The notes beneath the pieces were generated by a model. That model was not told the DNA's origin. It saw nothing but the letters and a program-made list of their open reading frames with translations, and searched no databases. Below are positions 29,918-40,190 of a stretch of 64,000 bases of DNA, one piece after another. Origin of the DNA: Methyloversatilis sp. RAC08 (GTDB taxonomy: Bacteria; Pseudomonadota; Gammaproteobacteria; Burkholderiales; Rhodocyclaceae); contig NZ_CP016448.1 in NCBI RefSeq assembly GCF_001713355.1, positions 3,348,001 through 3,412,000 on the forward strand, in the 5' to 3' direction. The translations under genes were made by a program, and so were the position numbers. Within the stretch, counting starts at the first letter, position 1; the number at the start of each line of letters is the position of its first letter.

Positions 29918-31011
29918 GTGTGTTCGACCGTGCTGCGGCGCATATCCGTTCCATTTCCCCGTATCAGCCGGGCAAGCCGATTTCCGAGCTGGCCCGCGAA
30001 ATGGGGCTGGAAGAGTCCTCCATCGTCAAGCTGGCGTCCAACGAGAACCCGCTGGGCATGAGTCCGCATGCGCGTGCGGCCGCGCTGGCAGCGATCGACG
30101 AGGTGCCGCGCTACCCCGATGGCAACGGCTTTGAACTGAAGCAGGCGCTGATGCGCCATCACGACATCGGGATGGATCAGATCGTGCTCGGCAATGGTTC
30201 GAACGACGTGCTCGAAATGGTGGCGCGCGCGCTTCTGGGTCCGGGGTGCAGTGCGGTGTATTCGAAGCACGCCTTCGCGGTCTATCCGCTGGCGACGCTC
30301 GCTGCGGGGGCTTTCGGCATCGAGGTGCCTGCACGCAATTTCGGCTGCGATCCCGACGCAATGCGTGACGCCATCCGCGACGACACGCGTGTCGTGTTCA
30401 TCGCCAATCCGAACAATCCGACCGGCACATTCGTCGAAGCTGCGGCACTCGAGCGTTTTGTTGCTTCGGTGCCGGCGGATGTGCTGGTCGTTCTCGATGA
30501 GGCATACAGCGAATATCTGCCGGCACACCTTGCCTACGACAGCGCACGCTGGCTGGCGCGCTACCCCAACCTGCTGGTGTCGCGCACCTTTTCGAAGGCG
30601 TACGGACTGGGTGGCCTGCGCGTCGGTTACGGCATCGGTCAGCCGCCGGTGATCGATCTGCTCAATCGAGTGCGGCAGCCGTTCAATGTGTCGAACGTAG
30701 GTCTTGCCGCAGCAGCGGCTGCGCTGGCCGATCAGGACTTCGTCCGTGCATCGGCTGCCGCCAATGCAGCGGGGCTGCGCCAGCTGGAAGCGTTCTTCGA
30801 CGCGCAGGACATCGAGTACATCCGCTCCTGTGCCAATTTCATCGCCTTCCGTGCGGGTGATGCGGCGCGCATCAACCGCCGATTGCTCGAGCAGGGCGTC
30901 ATCGTGCGTCCTGTCGCCGGCTACGCAATGCCGGAGTGGCTGCGCGTGTCGATCGGCCTCGAGTCGGAGAACGCGCGCTTCATCGATGCCCTGACAAGGG
31001 CGCGGACGTGA
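29914..31011 (+). CDS. hisC: histidinol-phosphate / aromatic aminotransferase
   Basis: Fold-type I PLP aminotransferase of 365 residues. The PLP Lys is in SRTFSKAYGLGGLRVGYG; IKLASNENPLGMSP and IANPNNPTGTF are typical HisC motifs. Sitting between pheA and tyrA, it may serve mainly in phenylalanine and tyrosine synthesis, with histidine synthesis done by another copy elsewhere; that is inference from position. It is coupled to both neighbours by 4-base overlaps. Confidence 0.93.
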   Translation: MSVFDRAAAHIRSISPYQPGKPISELAREMGLEESSIVKLASNENPLGMSPHARAAALAAIDEVPRYPDGNGFELKQALMRHHDIGMDQIVLGNGSNDVLEMVARALLGPGCSAVYSKHAFAVYPLATLAAGAFGIEVPARNFGCDPDAMRDAIRDDTRVVFIANPNNPTGTFVEAAALERFVASVPADVLVVLDEAYSEYLPAHLAYDSARWLARYPNLLVSRTFSKAYGLGGLRVGYGIGQPPVIDLLNRVRQPFNVSNVGLAAAAAALADQDFVRASAAANAAGLRQLEAFFDAQDIEYIRSCANFIAFRAGDAARINRRLLEQGVIVRPVAGYAMPEWLRVSIGLESENARFIDALTRART

Positions 31012-31898
31012 CCGGCGTCATGACGAAGCCGCTGGTCGGACGTCTGCTGGTCTGCGGCGTCGGTCTGATCGGTGGCTCATTTGCTGCGGCGTTGAAGCAG
31101 GCGAAACAGGTTGGTGAGGTCGTCGGCATCGGCCGCACTGCCGAAAGCATGCAGGAAGCGCTGTCGCTAGGCCTCGTCGACCGCGTCGAGACAGACTGGC
31201 GAACTGCCCTGCCAGGCGTTGATCTGGTGTTGCTTGCGATGCCGGTGGGCCAGATGGATGTCGTGATGTCGCACCTGATGCCGCATCTGTCACTCGATAC
31301 CGTGGTCACGGACGCCGGCAGTACCAAGGCCGATGTCGTAGCTGTCGCTCGAGCCAAATTCGGCTCCCGCATCGGTCAGTTCGTGCCCGGGCATCCGATC
31401 GCCGGTGCCGAAAAGAGCGGCCCGCAGGCGGCGCGCGCCGAGTTGTACGACAAGCGCCGGGTCGTGCTGACGCCGCTGGTCGAGAACGATGATGCCGCGA
31501 TCGATCTGGTCCGCAAGGCCTGGCAGGTGTGCGGTGCCCAGGTGTCGACCACTTCGCCCGAACACCATGACCGATGGCTGGCGTCGGTCAGTCACCTGCC
31601 ACATCTGCTGTCGTTCGCATTGGTATCCGAACTGGCTGCGCGGTCGAACGCCGACGAGATATTCAGCCTTGCCGGCGGCGGCTTTCGCGATTTCACCCGC
31701 ATCGCAGCGAGCCACCCCGAAATGTGGCGCGACATCTTCTTTGCCAATCGCGACGCCTTGCTTTCCGAATTGACCGCCTATGAAGAAGAACTCGCGCGCT
31801 ATCGCACGCTGATCGAGCAAGGCGACGCGGCGGGCATCGAAAAGCTGCTCGGCATCGCCCGAGAAGCGCGCGTCGCCTGGGCGCAGCGCCAGAGCTGA
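31008..31898 (+). CDS. tyrA: prephenate dehydrogenase
   Basis: NAD(P)-dependent oxidative decarboxylation of prephenate (or arogenate) for tyrosine. The dinucleotide site is RLLVCGVGLIGGSFAAALK; PGHPIAGAEKSG and SHLPHLLSFAL are also typical. GTG at 31008 overlaps the hisC stop (GTGA) and has AAGGG 7 bases upstream, so it is preferred; ATG at 31020 is an alternative. 296 residues, without a mutase or ACT domain. Confidence 0.92.
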   Translation: MTGVMTKPLVGRLLVCGVGLIGGSFAAALKQAKQVGEVVGIGRTAESMQEALSLGLVDRVETDWRTALPGVDLVLLAMPVGQMDVVMSHLMPHLSLDTVVTDAGSTKADVVAVARAKFGSRIGQFVPGHPIAGAEKSGPQAARAELYDKRRVVLTPLVENDDAAIDLVRKAWQVCGAQVSTTSPEHHDRWLASVSHLPHLLSFALVSELAARSNADEIFSLAGGGFRDFTRIAASHPEMWRDIFFANRDALLSELTAYEEELARYRTLIEQGDAAGIEKLLGIAREARVAWAQRQS

Positions 31899-31952
31899 TC
31901 CGACAGCCGGGCCCATCCTCATTAAACGGTGCCGGCGGAGCTTCCCGCAATC

Positions 31953-33248
31953 ATGAAAACAGAATTTCTCGATCTTCCTGCTGCCTCGACTGCCCGCGGT
32001 ACGTTGCGGTTGCCGGGCTCGAAAAGCATTTCGAATCGCGTGCTGCTGCTCGCTGCGCTCGCGCGCGGCGACACGCTGCTGCACGACCTGCTGTCCTCCG
32101 ACGACGTAGACCGCATGCTCGATGCCCTGCGCAGTCTCGCCGTGGAATGGCAGCATGCGGGCGGCAACGACTATCGCGTTCGCGGTACCGGCGGGCAGTT
32201 CGCGGTACGCGAAGCGGACTTGTTCCTCGGCAACGCCGGCACGGCCTTTCGTCCGCTGACCGCGGTGCTGGCGCTCATGGGGGGCGAGTACCGCCTGCAC
32301 GGTGTACCGCGCATGCATGAAAGACCCATCGGCGATCTGGTGGACGCACTGCACCAGGTCGGCGCGCAGATCGATTACGAGGGCCGGACCGGATTTCCGC
32401 CACTGCGCATCCACCCGGCGCGGTTGCGGCAGGTGGAAGCCGTCAGCGTACGCGGTGACGTGTCGAGCCAGTTCCTGACCGGGCTGTTGATGGCGCTGCC
32501 GCTGACGAGGCGCGCCGTGCGCATCGACATCGATGGTGAGCTGATCTCCAAGCCCTATGTCGACATCACGCTTGCCCTGATGCGCCAGTTCGGCGTCGAC
32601 GCCCGTCGCGATGGCTGGTCGTCGATCAGCCTGCCGGCTGCGGCGGAGTATTTGTCACCCGGCGAATGCTTCGTTGAGGGCGATGCATCTTCGGCGTCCT
32701 ACTTCCTCGCGGCCGGCGCGATCGGCGGCGGCCCGGTACGGGTCGAAGGCGTGGGCCGCGATTCGGTTCAGGGCGATGTCGCTTTCGCCCAGGCGCTCGA
32801 ACAGCTGGGCGCGGTCATTCGCATGGGGCCGAACTGGATGGAGGCATCCGCTCCGGCAAGCGGGCGACTGCGTGCTTTCGATCTCGACCTGAACCACATT
32901 CCGGACGCGGCGATGACGCTGGCGATCTGCGCGCTGTTTGCCGACGGTCCGAGCCGGCTGCGCAACATCGCCAGCTGGCGGGTCAAGGAAACCGACCGCA
33001 TCGCTGCGATGGCGATCGAACTGCGCAAGGTCGGTGCCACGGTGGAAGAGGGCGCCGACTATCTGACGATCACCCCGCCCAAGGCCTTCATCGCCGGTGC
33101 ATCGATCGATACCTATGACGATCACCGCATGGCCATGTGCTTCTCTCTGGCAACGCTGGGTGGCGTTCCGCTGCGCATCATGGATCCGGGCTGCGTCGCG
33201 AAGACCTTCCCCGACTACTTCACTCGCTGGGCCGAGGTGGCGCGATGA
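31953..33248 (+). CDS. aroA: 3-phosphoshikimate 1-carboxyvinyltransferase (EPSP synthase)
   Basis: Sixth step of the shikimate pathway. 431 residues (E. coli 427). Signatures are [54 protein letters not shown] and [13 protein letters not shown]. The ATG at 31953 matches family N-termini; an in-frame GTG at 31929 is possible. The stop overlaps the cmk start by 4 bases. Confidence 0.96.
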   Translation: MKTEFLDLPAASTARGTLRLPGSKSISNRVLLLAALARGDTLLHDLLSSDDVDRMLDALRSLAVEWQHAGGNDYRVRGTGGQFAVREADLFLGNAGTAFRPLTAVLALMGGEYRLHGVPRMHERPIGDLVDALHQVGAQIDYEGRTGFPPLRIHPARLRQVEAVSVRGDVSSQFLTGLLMALPLTRRAVRIDIDGELISKPYVDITLALMRQFGVDARRDGWSSISLPAAAEYLSPGECFVEGDASSASYFLAAGAIGGGPVRVEGVGRDSVQGDVAFAQALEQLGAVIRMGPNWMEASAPASGRLRAFDLDLNHIPDAAMTLAICALFADGPSRLRNIASWRVKETDRIAAMAIELRKVGATVEEGADYLTITPPKAFIAGASIDTYDDHRMAMCFSLATLGGVPLRIMDPGCVAKTFPDYFTRWAEVAR

Positions 33249-33934
33249 GCAGCGACGTCCGGGCGCCAGTCATCGCGATAGACGGACCATCCGCATCCGG
33301 CAAGGGTACGGTCGCAGCCCGCGTCGCGGCGGCGCTGGGCTTTCATCTGCTCGACAGCGGCGCCCTTTACCGGCTGACTGCTGTCGCTGCACTGCGCCGT
33401 GGCGCGTCACTGGACGATGGAAAGCAACTTGAAGCCATTGCCCGCGCACTGGATGTGCGCTTCGCCGACGATTCGACCTGGCTTGCCGGCGAGGAAGTGT
33501 CGGACGCGATGCGCAGCGAGGACGCATCGGTCGGGGCGTCGAAGGTTGCCGTGCATCAGGGCGTGCGGCAGGCCCTGCTTGCGCGGCAACGCGCCTTCCG
33601 CCAGCTGCCCGGACTGGTGGCCGACGGTCGTGACATGGCCTCCGTGGTGTTCCCTGACGCTGCACTCAAGGTGTTCCTCACCGCCAGCGTCGAGGTCAGA
33701 GCGCAGAGGCGCTATAAGCAGTTGATCGAAAAAGGTGTTTCTGCTAACCTCGAAAGTCTTTCTCAGGATTTGCGTGAACGCGACGAACGGGACAGCAAAC
33801 GAGCCAACGCGCCGCTGGTGCGCGTGGCCGATGCGATTCCGCTAGATACGAGTTCGATGTCCGCAGACGCCGCCGTCAGGATGGTTCTTGACGCGTGGGA
33901 GCAAGTGAAAGCAGGGCAGCCGGTGCGTCGCTGA
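33245..33934 (+). CDS. cmk: cytidylate kinase
   Basis: Phosphorylates CMP and dCMP. 229 residues; the P-loop is [20 protein letters not shown], and [32 protein letters not shown] and [13 protein letters not shown] match the family. The aroA-cmk-rpsA order is common in proteobacteria. Confidence 0.96.
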   Translation: MSSDVRAPVIAIDGPSASGKGTVAARVAAALGFHLLDSGALYRLTAVAALRRGASLDDGKQLEAIARALDVRFADDSTWLAGEEVSDAMRSEDASVGASKVAVHQGVRQALLARQRAFRQLPGLVADGRDMASVVFPDAALKVFLTASVEVRAQRRYKQLIEKGVSANLESLSQDLRERDERDSKRANAPLVRVADAIPLDTSSMSADAAVRMVLDAWEQVKAGQPVRR

Positions 33935-34008
33935 TACCTGATGCGCTGTTGTCCCGGAAGTGCAGCCTCCGAATGTTCGCAGGTTGTTGTGTTAACCCCT
34001 AACCCGTT

Positions 34009-34027
34009 GCCGCGAAAGCGGCTTTTT
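34009..34027 (+). terminator. terminator-like hairpin abutting the rpsA start
   Basis: GCCGC-GAAA-GCGGC followed by TTTTT. The stem has a GNRA tetraloop and ends 4 bases before the rpsA ATG. It could end cmk readthrough, or be part of translational control of rpsA. Confidence 0.55.
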
Positions 34028-34031
34028 GCCA

Positions 34032-35750
34032 ATGTCCCAAGTTGCCCAGTCGTCCGAATCCATGGATTCCATGGAAAGTTTTGCCGCGTTGTTCGAGGAA
34101 AGCCTCCAGCGCCAGGAAATGCGCGCCGGTGAGGTCATTACCGCCGAAGTGATGCGCGTCGACAACAATTTCGTTGTCGTGAATGCCGGCCTGAAGTCGG
34201 AAAGCTACATCGCGATCGAAGAATTCCGCACCGATCGCGGCGAGCTCACGGTTGCGCCTGGCGATTACGTCAGCGTTGCGATCGAAATGCTCGAAGACGG
34301 TTACGGTGAAACCCGGCTGTCGCGCGACAAGGCGAAGCGCATCGCTGCGTGGAACGAACTCGAAAAGGCGCTCGGCGACGGCACCATCGTCAAGGGTCTG
34401 GTGTCGGGCAAGGTCAAGGGCGGTCTGACCGTCATGACCAACGGCATCCGCGCCTTCCTGCCGGGCTCGCTGGTCGATCTGCGTCCGGTCAAGGACACCG
34501 CGCCGTACGAGAACAAGGAATTCGAATTCAAGGTCATCAAGCTCGACCGCAAGCGCAACAACGTGGTCGTCTCGCGTCGCGCAGTGCTCGAACTGACCGC
34601 AGGCGAAGAGCGCGAGAAGCTGCTCGAGAATCTGAAGGAAGGCACGATCGTCAAGGGTATCGTCAAGAACATCACCGATTACGGCGCATTCGTTGACCTT
34701 GGTGGCATCGACGGCCTGCTGCACATCACCGATCTGGCCTGGCGTCGCGTGCGTCATCCGTCGGAAGTGCTGGCGGTCGGTGACGAAGTCGAAGCGAAGG
34801 TGCTCAAGTTCGACGCGGAGAAGAACCGCGTGTCGCTGGGCCTCAAGCAGCTGGGCGAAGACCCGTGGGTGGGCATTTCGCGCCGCTACCCGCAGGGCAC
34901 CCGCCTGTTCGGCAAGGTGACCAACCTGACCGACTACGGCGCATTCGTCGAAATCGAACAGGGCATCGAAGGCCTGGTTCACGTGTCCGAAATGGACTGG
35001 ACCAACAAGAACATCCACCCGACCAAGGTTGTCCAGCTGGGCGACGAAGTCGAAGTGATGATTCTCGAAATCGACGAAGATCGTCGCCGCATTTCGCTGG
35101 GCATGAAGCAGTGCCAGGCGAACCCGTGGGAAGATTTCTCGATGAACCACAAGAAGGGCGACAAGGTCCGTGGCCAGATCAAGTCGATCACAGACTTCGG
35201 CGTGTTCATCGGACTGACCGGCGCGATCGACGGTCTGGTTCATCTGTCCGACCTTTCGTGGTCGCTGACCGGCGAAGAAGCCGTCCGCAATTACAAGAAG
35301 GGTGACGAAGTCGAGGCCATCGTGCTGTCGATCGATGTCGAGCGCGAGCGTATTTCGCTCGGCGTCAAGCAGATGGATGGGGATCCCTTCACCAACTTCA
35401 TCGCCACCCACGACAAGAACAGCGTTGTGCGCGGAAACGTGAAGTCGGTCGATGCCAAGGGCGCGGTGATCGCGCTTAACGACGACGTTGAAGGTTATCT
35501 GCGCGCCTCGGAAGCTTCGCGTGATCGCGTTGATGACCTGACCACCGTGCTGAACGTCGGCGACGAGATCGAAACGATGATCGTCAATCTCGACCGCAAG
35601 ACCCGTTCGATCACGCTCTCTGTGCGTGCGAAGGATCAGGCGGACCAGAACGACGCGATCCAGAAGATTCAGTCTGAAGGGTCGTCGGCCAGCAGCGGCA
35701 CCACCAATCTGGGTGCACTGCTCAAGGCGAAGCTGAAGAACCCCTCCTGA
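34032..35750 (+). CDS. rpsA: 30S ribosomal protein S1
   Basis: 572 residues with six S1 (OB-fold) repeats; the clearest are [34 protein letters not shown] and [18 protein letters not shown]1 binds mRNA on the ribosome. The ATG at 34032 is preferred, though ATG codons at 34062 and 34071 are nearer the conserved [11 protein letters not shown] start. No Shine-Dalgarno sequence precedes any of them, as in E. coli rpsA, whose translation is autoregulated by S1. Confidence 0.97.
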   Translation: MSQVAQSSESMDSMESFAALFEESLQRQEMRAGEVITAEVMRVDNNFVVVNAGLKSESYIAIEEFRTDRGELTVAPGDYVSVAIEMLEDGYGETRLSRDKAKRIAAWNELEKALGDGTIVKGLVSGKVKGGLTVMTNGIRAFLPGSLVDLRPVKDTAPYENKEFEFKVIKLDRKRNNVVVSRRAVLELTAGEEREKLLENLKEGTIVKGIVKNITDYGAFVDLGGIDGLLHITDLAWRRVRHPSEVLAVGDEVEAKVLKFDAEKNRVSLGLKQLGEDPWVGISRRYPQGTRLFGKVTNLTDYGAFVEIEQGIEGLVHVSEMDWTNKNIHPTKVVQLGDEVEVMILEIDEDRRRISLGMKQCQANPWEDFSMNHKKGDKVRGQIKSITDFGVFIGLTGAIDGLVHLSDLSWSLTGEEAVRNYKKGDEVEAIVLSIDVERERISLGVKQMDGDPFTNFIATHDKNSVVRGNVKSVDAKGAVIALNDDVEGYLRASEASRDRVDDLTTVLNVGDEIETMIVNLDRKTRSITLSVRAKDQADQNDAIQKIQSEGSSASSGTTNLGALLKAKLKNPS

Positions 35751-35775
35751 TCGCGGCTTGCGATTGAGGCTTGGA

Positions 35776-35807
35776 GACAGCGCCGCCTGCGGGCGGCGTT
35801 GTCTTGT
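35776..35807 (+). terminator. strong hairpin after rpsA
   Basis: A 12-bp stem (35776-35787 with 35792-35803, one G-T pair) and a TGCG loop, 26 bases after the rpsA stop, followed by a weak TTGTC tail. It probably reduces readthrough into ihfB. Confidence 0.65.
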
Positions 35808-35845
35808 CATCATCCGGTTCCTTGCACCTGCTCAATCGATCTGTC

Positions 35846-36151
35846 ATGACAAAATCCGAACTGATCACCCGGCTGGCTACCCGCTTCCCGCAATTGGTGG
35901 CGAAGGATGCCGACTACGCAGTCAAGATGATTCTTGATGAAATGACGGCCGCACTGGCGCGCGGCGACCGCATCGAAATTCGTGGTTTCGGCAGTTTTTC
36001 GCTGAATCACCGGCCGCCGCGCGTAGGTCGCAACCCGAAGTCCGGCGAAAAGGTTCTGGTGCCCGAGAAGCGCGTGCCGCATTTCAAGGCGGGCAAGGAA
36101 CTGCGCGAACGGGTCGATCAGGCACTGGCTGCCGCAACGCCGGTATCCTGA
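35846..36151 (+). CDS. ihfB: integration host factor subunit beta
   Basis: DNA-bending HU/IHF family protein, partner of the IhfA encoded at 50707. 101 residues from the ATG at 35846 ([17 protein letters not shown]); the signature is [22 protein letters not shown], with the Pro that intercalates in DNA. Its position after rpsA is the usual one. Confidence 0.96.
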   Translation: MTKSELITRLATRFPQLVAKDADYAVKMILDEMTAALARGDRIEIRGFGSFSLNHRPPRVGRNPKSGEKVLVPEKRVPHFKAGKELRERVDQALAAATPVS

Positions 36152-36162
36152 TTCAACCACCC

Positions 36163-36393
36163 ATGGCCATACTCAACTGGCTGCTGCGCATCGTTGTCTT
36201 CCTGCTGCTGCTGGGCCTTGCTGCGCGCAACAGCGATCCGGTCACCGTGCGCTGGTTCTTCGGCCACGAGTGGCGCATCGAACTTTCGGTCTTGCTGCTC
36301 GCGTTGTTCGTGCTGGGCGTGCTGCTGGGTGCGTTTGCCGGCTGGACGCATGCGCGCAAGCAGTCGGGCCCGACGCCCACTTCGGCTGACTGA
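36163..36393 (+). CDS. lapA: lipopolysaccharide assembly protein A (DUF1049)
   Basis: A 76-residue inner-membrane protein with two helices (LNWLLRIVVFLLLLGLAA and LSVLLLALFVLGVLLGAFAG) and a short loop containing SDPVTVRWFFGHEW. It works with LapB in control of LpxC turnover and so LPS amount. It lies 11 bases after ihfB and 18 before lapB. Confidence 0.93.
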   Translation: MAILNWLLRIVVFLLLLGLAARNSDPVTVRWFFGHEWRIELSVLLLALFVLGVLLGAFAGWTHARKQSGPTPTSAD

Positions 36394-36411
36394 GTCGGCT
36401 ACCCACTGAAC

Positions 36412-37587
36412 ATGGACATCGAACTCTGGTGGTTGCTCGCGCTGCCGCTCTTCTTCGGGCTTGGCTGGCTGGCTGCGCGCATCGACATTCGCCACCTGGT
36501 CAGCGAGTCCAGAGCGCTGCCGCGTTCCTATTTTGCCGGTCTGAACTTTCTGCTTAACGAACAGCCGGATCGCGCCATCGAGTCCTTCATCGAGGCGACC
36601 CGCAGCGATCCGCAAACCACCGAACTGCAGTTCGCGCTTGGCAATCTGTTCCGTCGCCGCGGCGAGACGGACCGTGCCATCCAGATTCATCAGGCGTTGG
36701 TGAAGCGAGAGGACATCAAGCCGGAGTTGCGCCTGAATGCCCGGCTGGAACTGGGTCAGGACTATCTGAAGGCCGGTCTGCTCGATCGCGCCGAAGAAGT
36801 GTTCGTCGGACTTCGCAATACGCCGCTCGACATGGCGGCCCTGCACCACCTGCTGGACATCTACCAGCAGGAAAAGGAGTGGGCGAAGGCGATAGAGATT
36901 GCACGCGCCTTGCCGCCGGACGAATCACATCGCGCGCAGAAGGACATCGCCCAGTTCCTGTGCGAACTGGCGACCCATGCGCTCGCGCAGTCGCGTTACA
37001 ACGATGCCCGGCCACTGCTCGAAGACGCGCTGGCCACGCACCGCAAGTGTGTCCGTGCGCTGGTACTGATGGGCGACCTGCACGCCGCCGAGCAGCAATG
37101 GGAACTGGCAATCGAACAGTGGCAGCGGGTCGAGCAGCAGAATCCCGTCTACCTCGCCCTGGTCGCCGGCCGTCTCGCCGACGCCTATCGCAAGCTCGGG
37201 CGCGAACGTCAGGGCATCACGTTGCTGAAGAGCTATCTGGAACGCCACACGTCGCTCGACTTGCTCGACGTGGTGTTCAAGGAAGAGCTCGATACGGAAG
37301 GGCCGGCCGGCGCGCTAGCGCTGGTGCGCGACGAGCTGCGCCGCAATCCGACGTTGCTCGGGCTCGACAAGCTGCTTGAAGCGCAGATGCAGACACTGCC
37401 GCCGGAATCGCGCACCGATTCCGACCTGATGAAGGGCATCATTCATGCGCACACGCGCCGTGTGGCGCGTTACCGTTGCGATACCTGCGGCTTCAAGGCG
37501 CGCCAGTTTCACTGGCGCTGTCCGGCCTGCGGCGGCTGGGAAACCTATCCGCCCAAACGTACCGAAGAATTCGACCTCACGCCCTGA
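36412..37587 (+). CDS. lapB: lipopolysaccharide assembly protein B
   Basis: A 391-residue protein with an N-terminal membrane anchor (LWWLLALPLFFGLGWLAA), a set of TPR repeats through about residue 350, and a C-terminal rubredoxin-like metal knot, YRCDTCGF with WRCPACGGW. LapB (YciM) brings LpxC to the FtsH protease and so limits LPS synthesis. The TPR face acts in the cytoplasm. Confidence 0.95.
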   Translation: MDIELWWLLALPLFFGLGWLAARIDIRHLVSESRALPRSYFAGLNFLLNEQPDRAIESFIEATRSDPQTTELQFALGNLFRRRGETDRAIQIHQALVKREDIKPELRLNARLELGQDYLKAGLLDRAEEVFVGLRNTPLDMAALHHLLDIYQQEKEWAKAIEIARALPPDESHRAQKDIAQFLCELATHALAQSRYNDARPLLEDALATHRKCVRALVLMGDLHAAEQQWELAIEQWQRVEQQNPVYLALVAGRLADAYRKLGRERQGITLLKSYLERHTSLDLLDVVFKEELDTEGPAGALALVRDELRRNPTLLGLDKLLEAQMQTLPPESRTDSDLMKGIIHAHTRRVARYRCDTCGFKARQFHWRCPACGGWETYPPKRTEEFDLTP

Positions 37588-37590
37588 TCG

Positions 37591-38550
37591 ATGAGCTTGC
37601 CGACATCCAGTTTGTCGTTGCCTGACACCTCGCGCGCACGCATCCTCGTCGCCGGCGACGTGATGCTCGACCGCTACTGGTTCGGCGACGTGCAGCGCAT
37701 CTCGCCGGAGGCGCCGGTGCCGGTGGTAAAGATCGACCGGGTCGAGGAGCGGCCGGGTGGTGCGGCCAATGTCGCGCGCAACTGTGCCGCACTTGGCGCG
37801 CACGTCAGCCTGTTGTCGGTGGTGGGTGCCGACGACGCCGGCCGTACGCTGCGTACCCAGATGCAGGCGGCGGGCATCGACGCCAGCCTGCACGAGGACG
37901 CCGCGCTATCGACCACCATCAAGCTGCGCGTGATCGGCCGCCAGCAGCAACTGCTGCGCATCGATTTCGAGAACATGCCGACGCATGAAGTATTGCGCGC
38001 CAAGCTTGATGAGTTTGCTCGCCGGGTGAGCGACGCGGATCTGGTGATCCTGTCCGATTACGGCAAGGGCGCACTGTCGAACATCCGCGACATGATGGAT
38101 ATTGCCCGAGCCGCCGGCAAACGCGTACTGGTCGATCCCAAGGGCGACGACTATTCGCGCTACGTCGGCGCCACGCTGCTGAAGCCGAATCGCAACGAGT
38201 TGCGCGAGGTTGTCGGGCGCTGGGCGGATGACGACGATCTGGCGCGCCGTGCGCGCACGCTGCGCGACGAGCTGAATCTCGGCGCCCTGCTGCTGACTCG
38301 CTCGGACGCCGGCATGAGCCTGTACGACGCGGGTGGTGTCATTCACGAGCCCGCGCTCGCACGCGAGGTGTACGACGTGAGCGGCGCGGGCGACACGGTG
38401 ATCGCCACGATGGCCGTGATGCTGGCGGCAGGCAGTTCGATGCCCGATGCGATGCGGCTGGCGAACCGCGCAGCGGGCATCGTCGTTGCGAAGCTCGGCA
38501 CTGCGGTATGCTCGCTCGACGAACTGGCGGCCGATCTGCGTCACACCTGA
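37591..38550 (+). CDS. rfaE1: D-glycero-beta-D-manno-heptose-7-phosphate kinase
   Basis: Ribokinase-family enzyme making the bisphosphate precursor of ADP-heptose for the LPS inner core. 319 residues, only the kinase half of E. coli HldE; the adenylyltransferase (rfaE2) is not attached and not in the window. Signatures: VAGDVMLDRYWFGDVQRISPEAPVPV, RPGGAANVARN and the catalytic DVSGAGDTVIATMA. It starts 3 bases after lapB, linking LPS control and core synthesis. Confidence 0.94.
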   Translation: MSLPTSSLSLPDTSRARILVAGDVMLDRYWFGDVQRISPEAPVPVVKIDRVEERPGGAANVARNCAALGAHVSLLSVVGADDAGRTLRTQMQAAGIDASLHEDAALSTTIKLRVIGRQQQLLRIDFENMPTHEVLRAKLDEFARRVSDADLVILSDYGKGALSNIRDMMDIARAAGKRVLVDPKGDDYSRYVGATLLKPNRNELREVVGRWADDDDLARRARTLRDELNLGALLLTRSDAGMSLYDAGGVIHEPALAREVYDVSGAGDTVIATMAVMLAAGSSMPDAMRLANRAAGIVVAKLGTAVCSLDELAADLRHT

Positions 38551-38601
38551 TCCGACGGTCGCGCGACGTCCGTTTTTCGTCTGCCTGTGGAGTGTTGCGC
38601 C

Positions 38602-39258
38602 ATGCGTCGCCTGATCTGTTGTCTGCTGCTTTGCCTCGCCGCTCCCTGGGCGCTTGCCGCGCTCGATCTGAATACCGCCACCGAAGCTGAACTCGATGCA
38701 TTGCCCGGCGTCGGCCCGAGCCGCGCCCAGGCCATCATCGAGCACCGCGCGAAGAACGGCCCGTTCGCCTCGGTGGATGACCTGCGCAATGTGAAGGGCA
38801 TCGGCGACAAGACCTTGGCCGAACTCAGGCCGCTGCTCACCGTCGGACCCGTAGCCGGTGCATCGAGCTCTGGCGCGACCGCGAGCCCGCCCTCTGCCGT
38901 ACCGGCCTCCGACGGCTTTCCCTGGTGGATTGTCGGGGTGATCGTGCTTGTCGCAGTGATCGGCGTCGTGGTGATGCGCCGCCGCGCCGCACCTTCAGCG
39001 GTACCGACGCCCGCTGCGGCACCGGCGGCACCGGTGCCAGCAGCACCGCCGGTGCGATCCACCGCATCGCCACCGCCGCGTCCGGCAGGTGGTGGTACCA
39101 CGGGTATGCAGCCGGGTCAGCCTGTGCGACCGGCTGGCGCGCCGCCGCGACCCGCAGGCAGTCCTCCCGCCCAGCCGTCGGCAGATGCTGCGACTGCAGC
39201 GTCGGCTGCGCCGCCCAAGCCGGCAGGCGCTCCCCCCAAACCGGCCGGCTCGCGCTGA
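38602..39258 (+). CDS. ComEA-like helix-hairpin-helix protein with membrane anchor and Pro/Ala tail
   Basis: 218 residues. The signal peptide is RLICCLLLCLAAPWALAA, and a ComEA-type helix-hairpin-helix domain follows (LDLNTATEAELDALPGVGP, RNVKGIGDKTLAELRPLL) to about residue 80. Next come a Ser/Ala linker, a transmembrane helix (WWIVGVIVLVAVIGVVVM) with a following RRR, and a long Pro/Ala/Gly tail with repeats such as PPRPAG and PPKPAG. ComEA proteins bind incoming DNA in the periplasm, but the internal membrane helix and tail are unusual. GGAG lies 9 bases before the ATG. Confidence 0.82.
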   Translation: MRRLICCLLLCLAAPWALAALDLNTATEAELDALPGVGPSRAQAIIEHRAKNGPFASVDDLRNVKGIGDKTLAELRPLLTVGPVAGASSSGATASPPSAVPASDGFPWWIVGVIVLVAVIGVVVMRRRAAPSAVPTPAAAPAAPVPAAPPVRSTASPPPRPAGGGTTGMQPGQPVRPAGAPPRPAGSPPAQPSADAATAASAAPPKPAGAPPKPAGSR

Positions 39259-39287
39259 ATCGACCCTACAGACTTCAAGGCAGATCC

Positions 39288-40190
39288 ATGCTTTACAAGA
39301 CACTCGAAGACTTCGTCGGCAACACACCGCTGGTTCGGCTGCAGCGCATTCCGGGCGCGGACAACGCGCGTCGCGGCAACGTCATCCTCGGCAAGCTGGA
39401 AGGCAACAATCCGGCCGGCTCGGTCAAGGACAGACCGGCGCTGTCGATGATCCGCCGCGCCGAAGAACGCGGCGACATCAAGCCGGGTGACACGCTGATC
39501 GAGGCGACCAGCGGCAACACCGGTATCGCGCTCGCCATGGTGGCGGCGATGCGCGGCTACAAGATGATTCTGGTCATGCCCGAGAATCAGAGTATCGAGC
39601 GCCGCCAGAGCATGGCCGCCTACGGTGCCGAACTGGTGCTGACGAGCAAGGCGGGCAGCATGGAACTGGCGCGCGATGTCGCCGAGAAGCTGCGCGATGA
39701 AGGTCGCGGCGTCATCCTCGACCAGTTCGCCAATCCGGATAATCCGCGCGCCCACATCGAAGGTACGGGCCCGGAGATCTGGCGCGATACCGAAGGTCGC
39801 GTCACCCATTTCGTCAGTTCGATGGGCACCACCGGCACCATCATGGGTACCTCGACCTTTCTGAAGTCGAAAAATCCGGACATCCAGATCGTCGGCTGCC
39901 AGCCCGAAGAAGGTTCGCAGATTCCAGGGATACGCAAGTGGCCGCAAGCCTATCTGCCGAAGATCTACGACGGCGCGCGCGTCGACCGGCTGGAGTATGT
40001 CGGTCAGGCTGCTGCCGAGGACATGACGCGCCGTCTGGCCGCGGAGGAGGGTATTTGCGCCGGCATCAGTTCCGGCGGTGCGCTGGTCGTCGCGTTGCGC
40101 ATAGCGGCAGAAGTCGAGAATGCGACCATCGTCACCATCGTCTGCGACCGCGGTGACCGCTATCTGTCGACGGGTGTATTTCCCTCCTGA
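39288..40190 (+). CDS. cysM: cysteine synthase B
   Basis: PLP enzyme making cysteine or S-sulfocysteine from O-acetylserine with sulfide or thiosulfate. 300 residues; the PLP Lys is in GNNPAGSVKDRPALSMI, with EATSGNTGIALA and the phosphate-binding end SSGGALVVALR. The NPAGSVKDR form favours CysM over CysK. The neighbouring ydbH frame starts 17 bases inside its end. Confidence 0.94.
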   Translation: MLYKTLEDFVGNTPLVRLQRIPGADNARRGNVILGKLEGNNPAGSVKDRPALSMIRRAEERGDIKPGDTLIEATSGNTGIALAMVAAMRGYKMILVMPENQSIERRQSMAAYGAELVLTSKAGSMELARDVAEKLRDEGRGVILDQFANPDNPRAHIEGTGPEIWRDTEGRVTHFVSSMGTTGTIMGTSTFLKSKNPDIQIVGCQPEEGSQIPGIRKWPQAYLPKIYDGARVDRLEYVGQAAAEDMTRRLAAEEGICAGISSGGALVVALRIAAEVENATIVTIVCDRGDRYLSTGVFPS

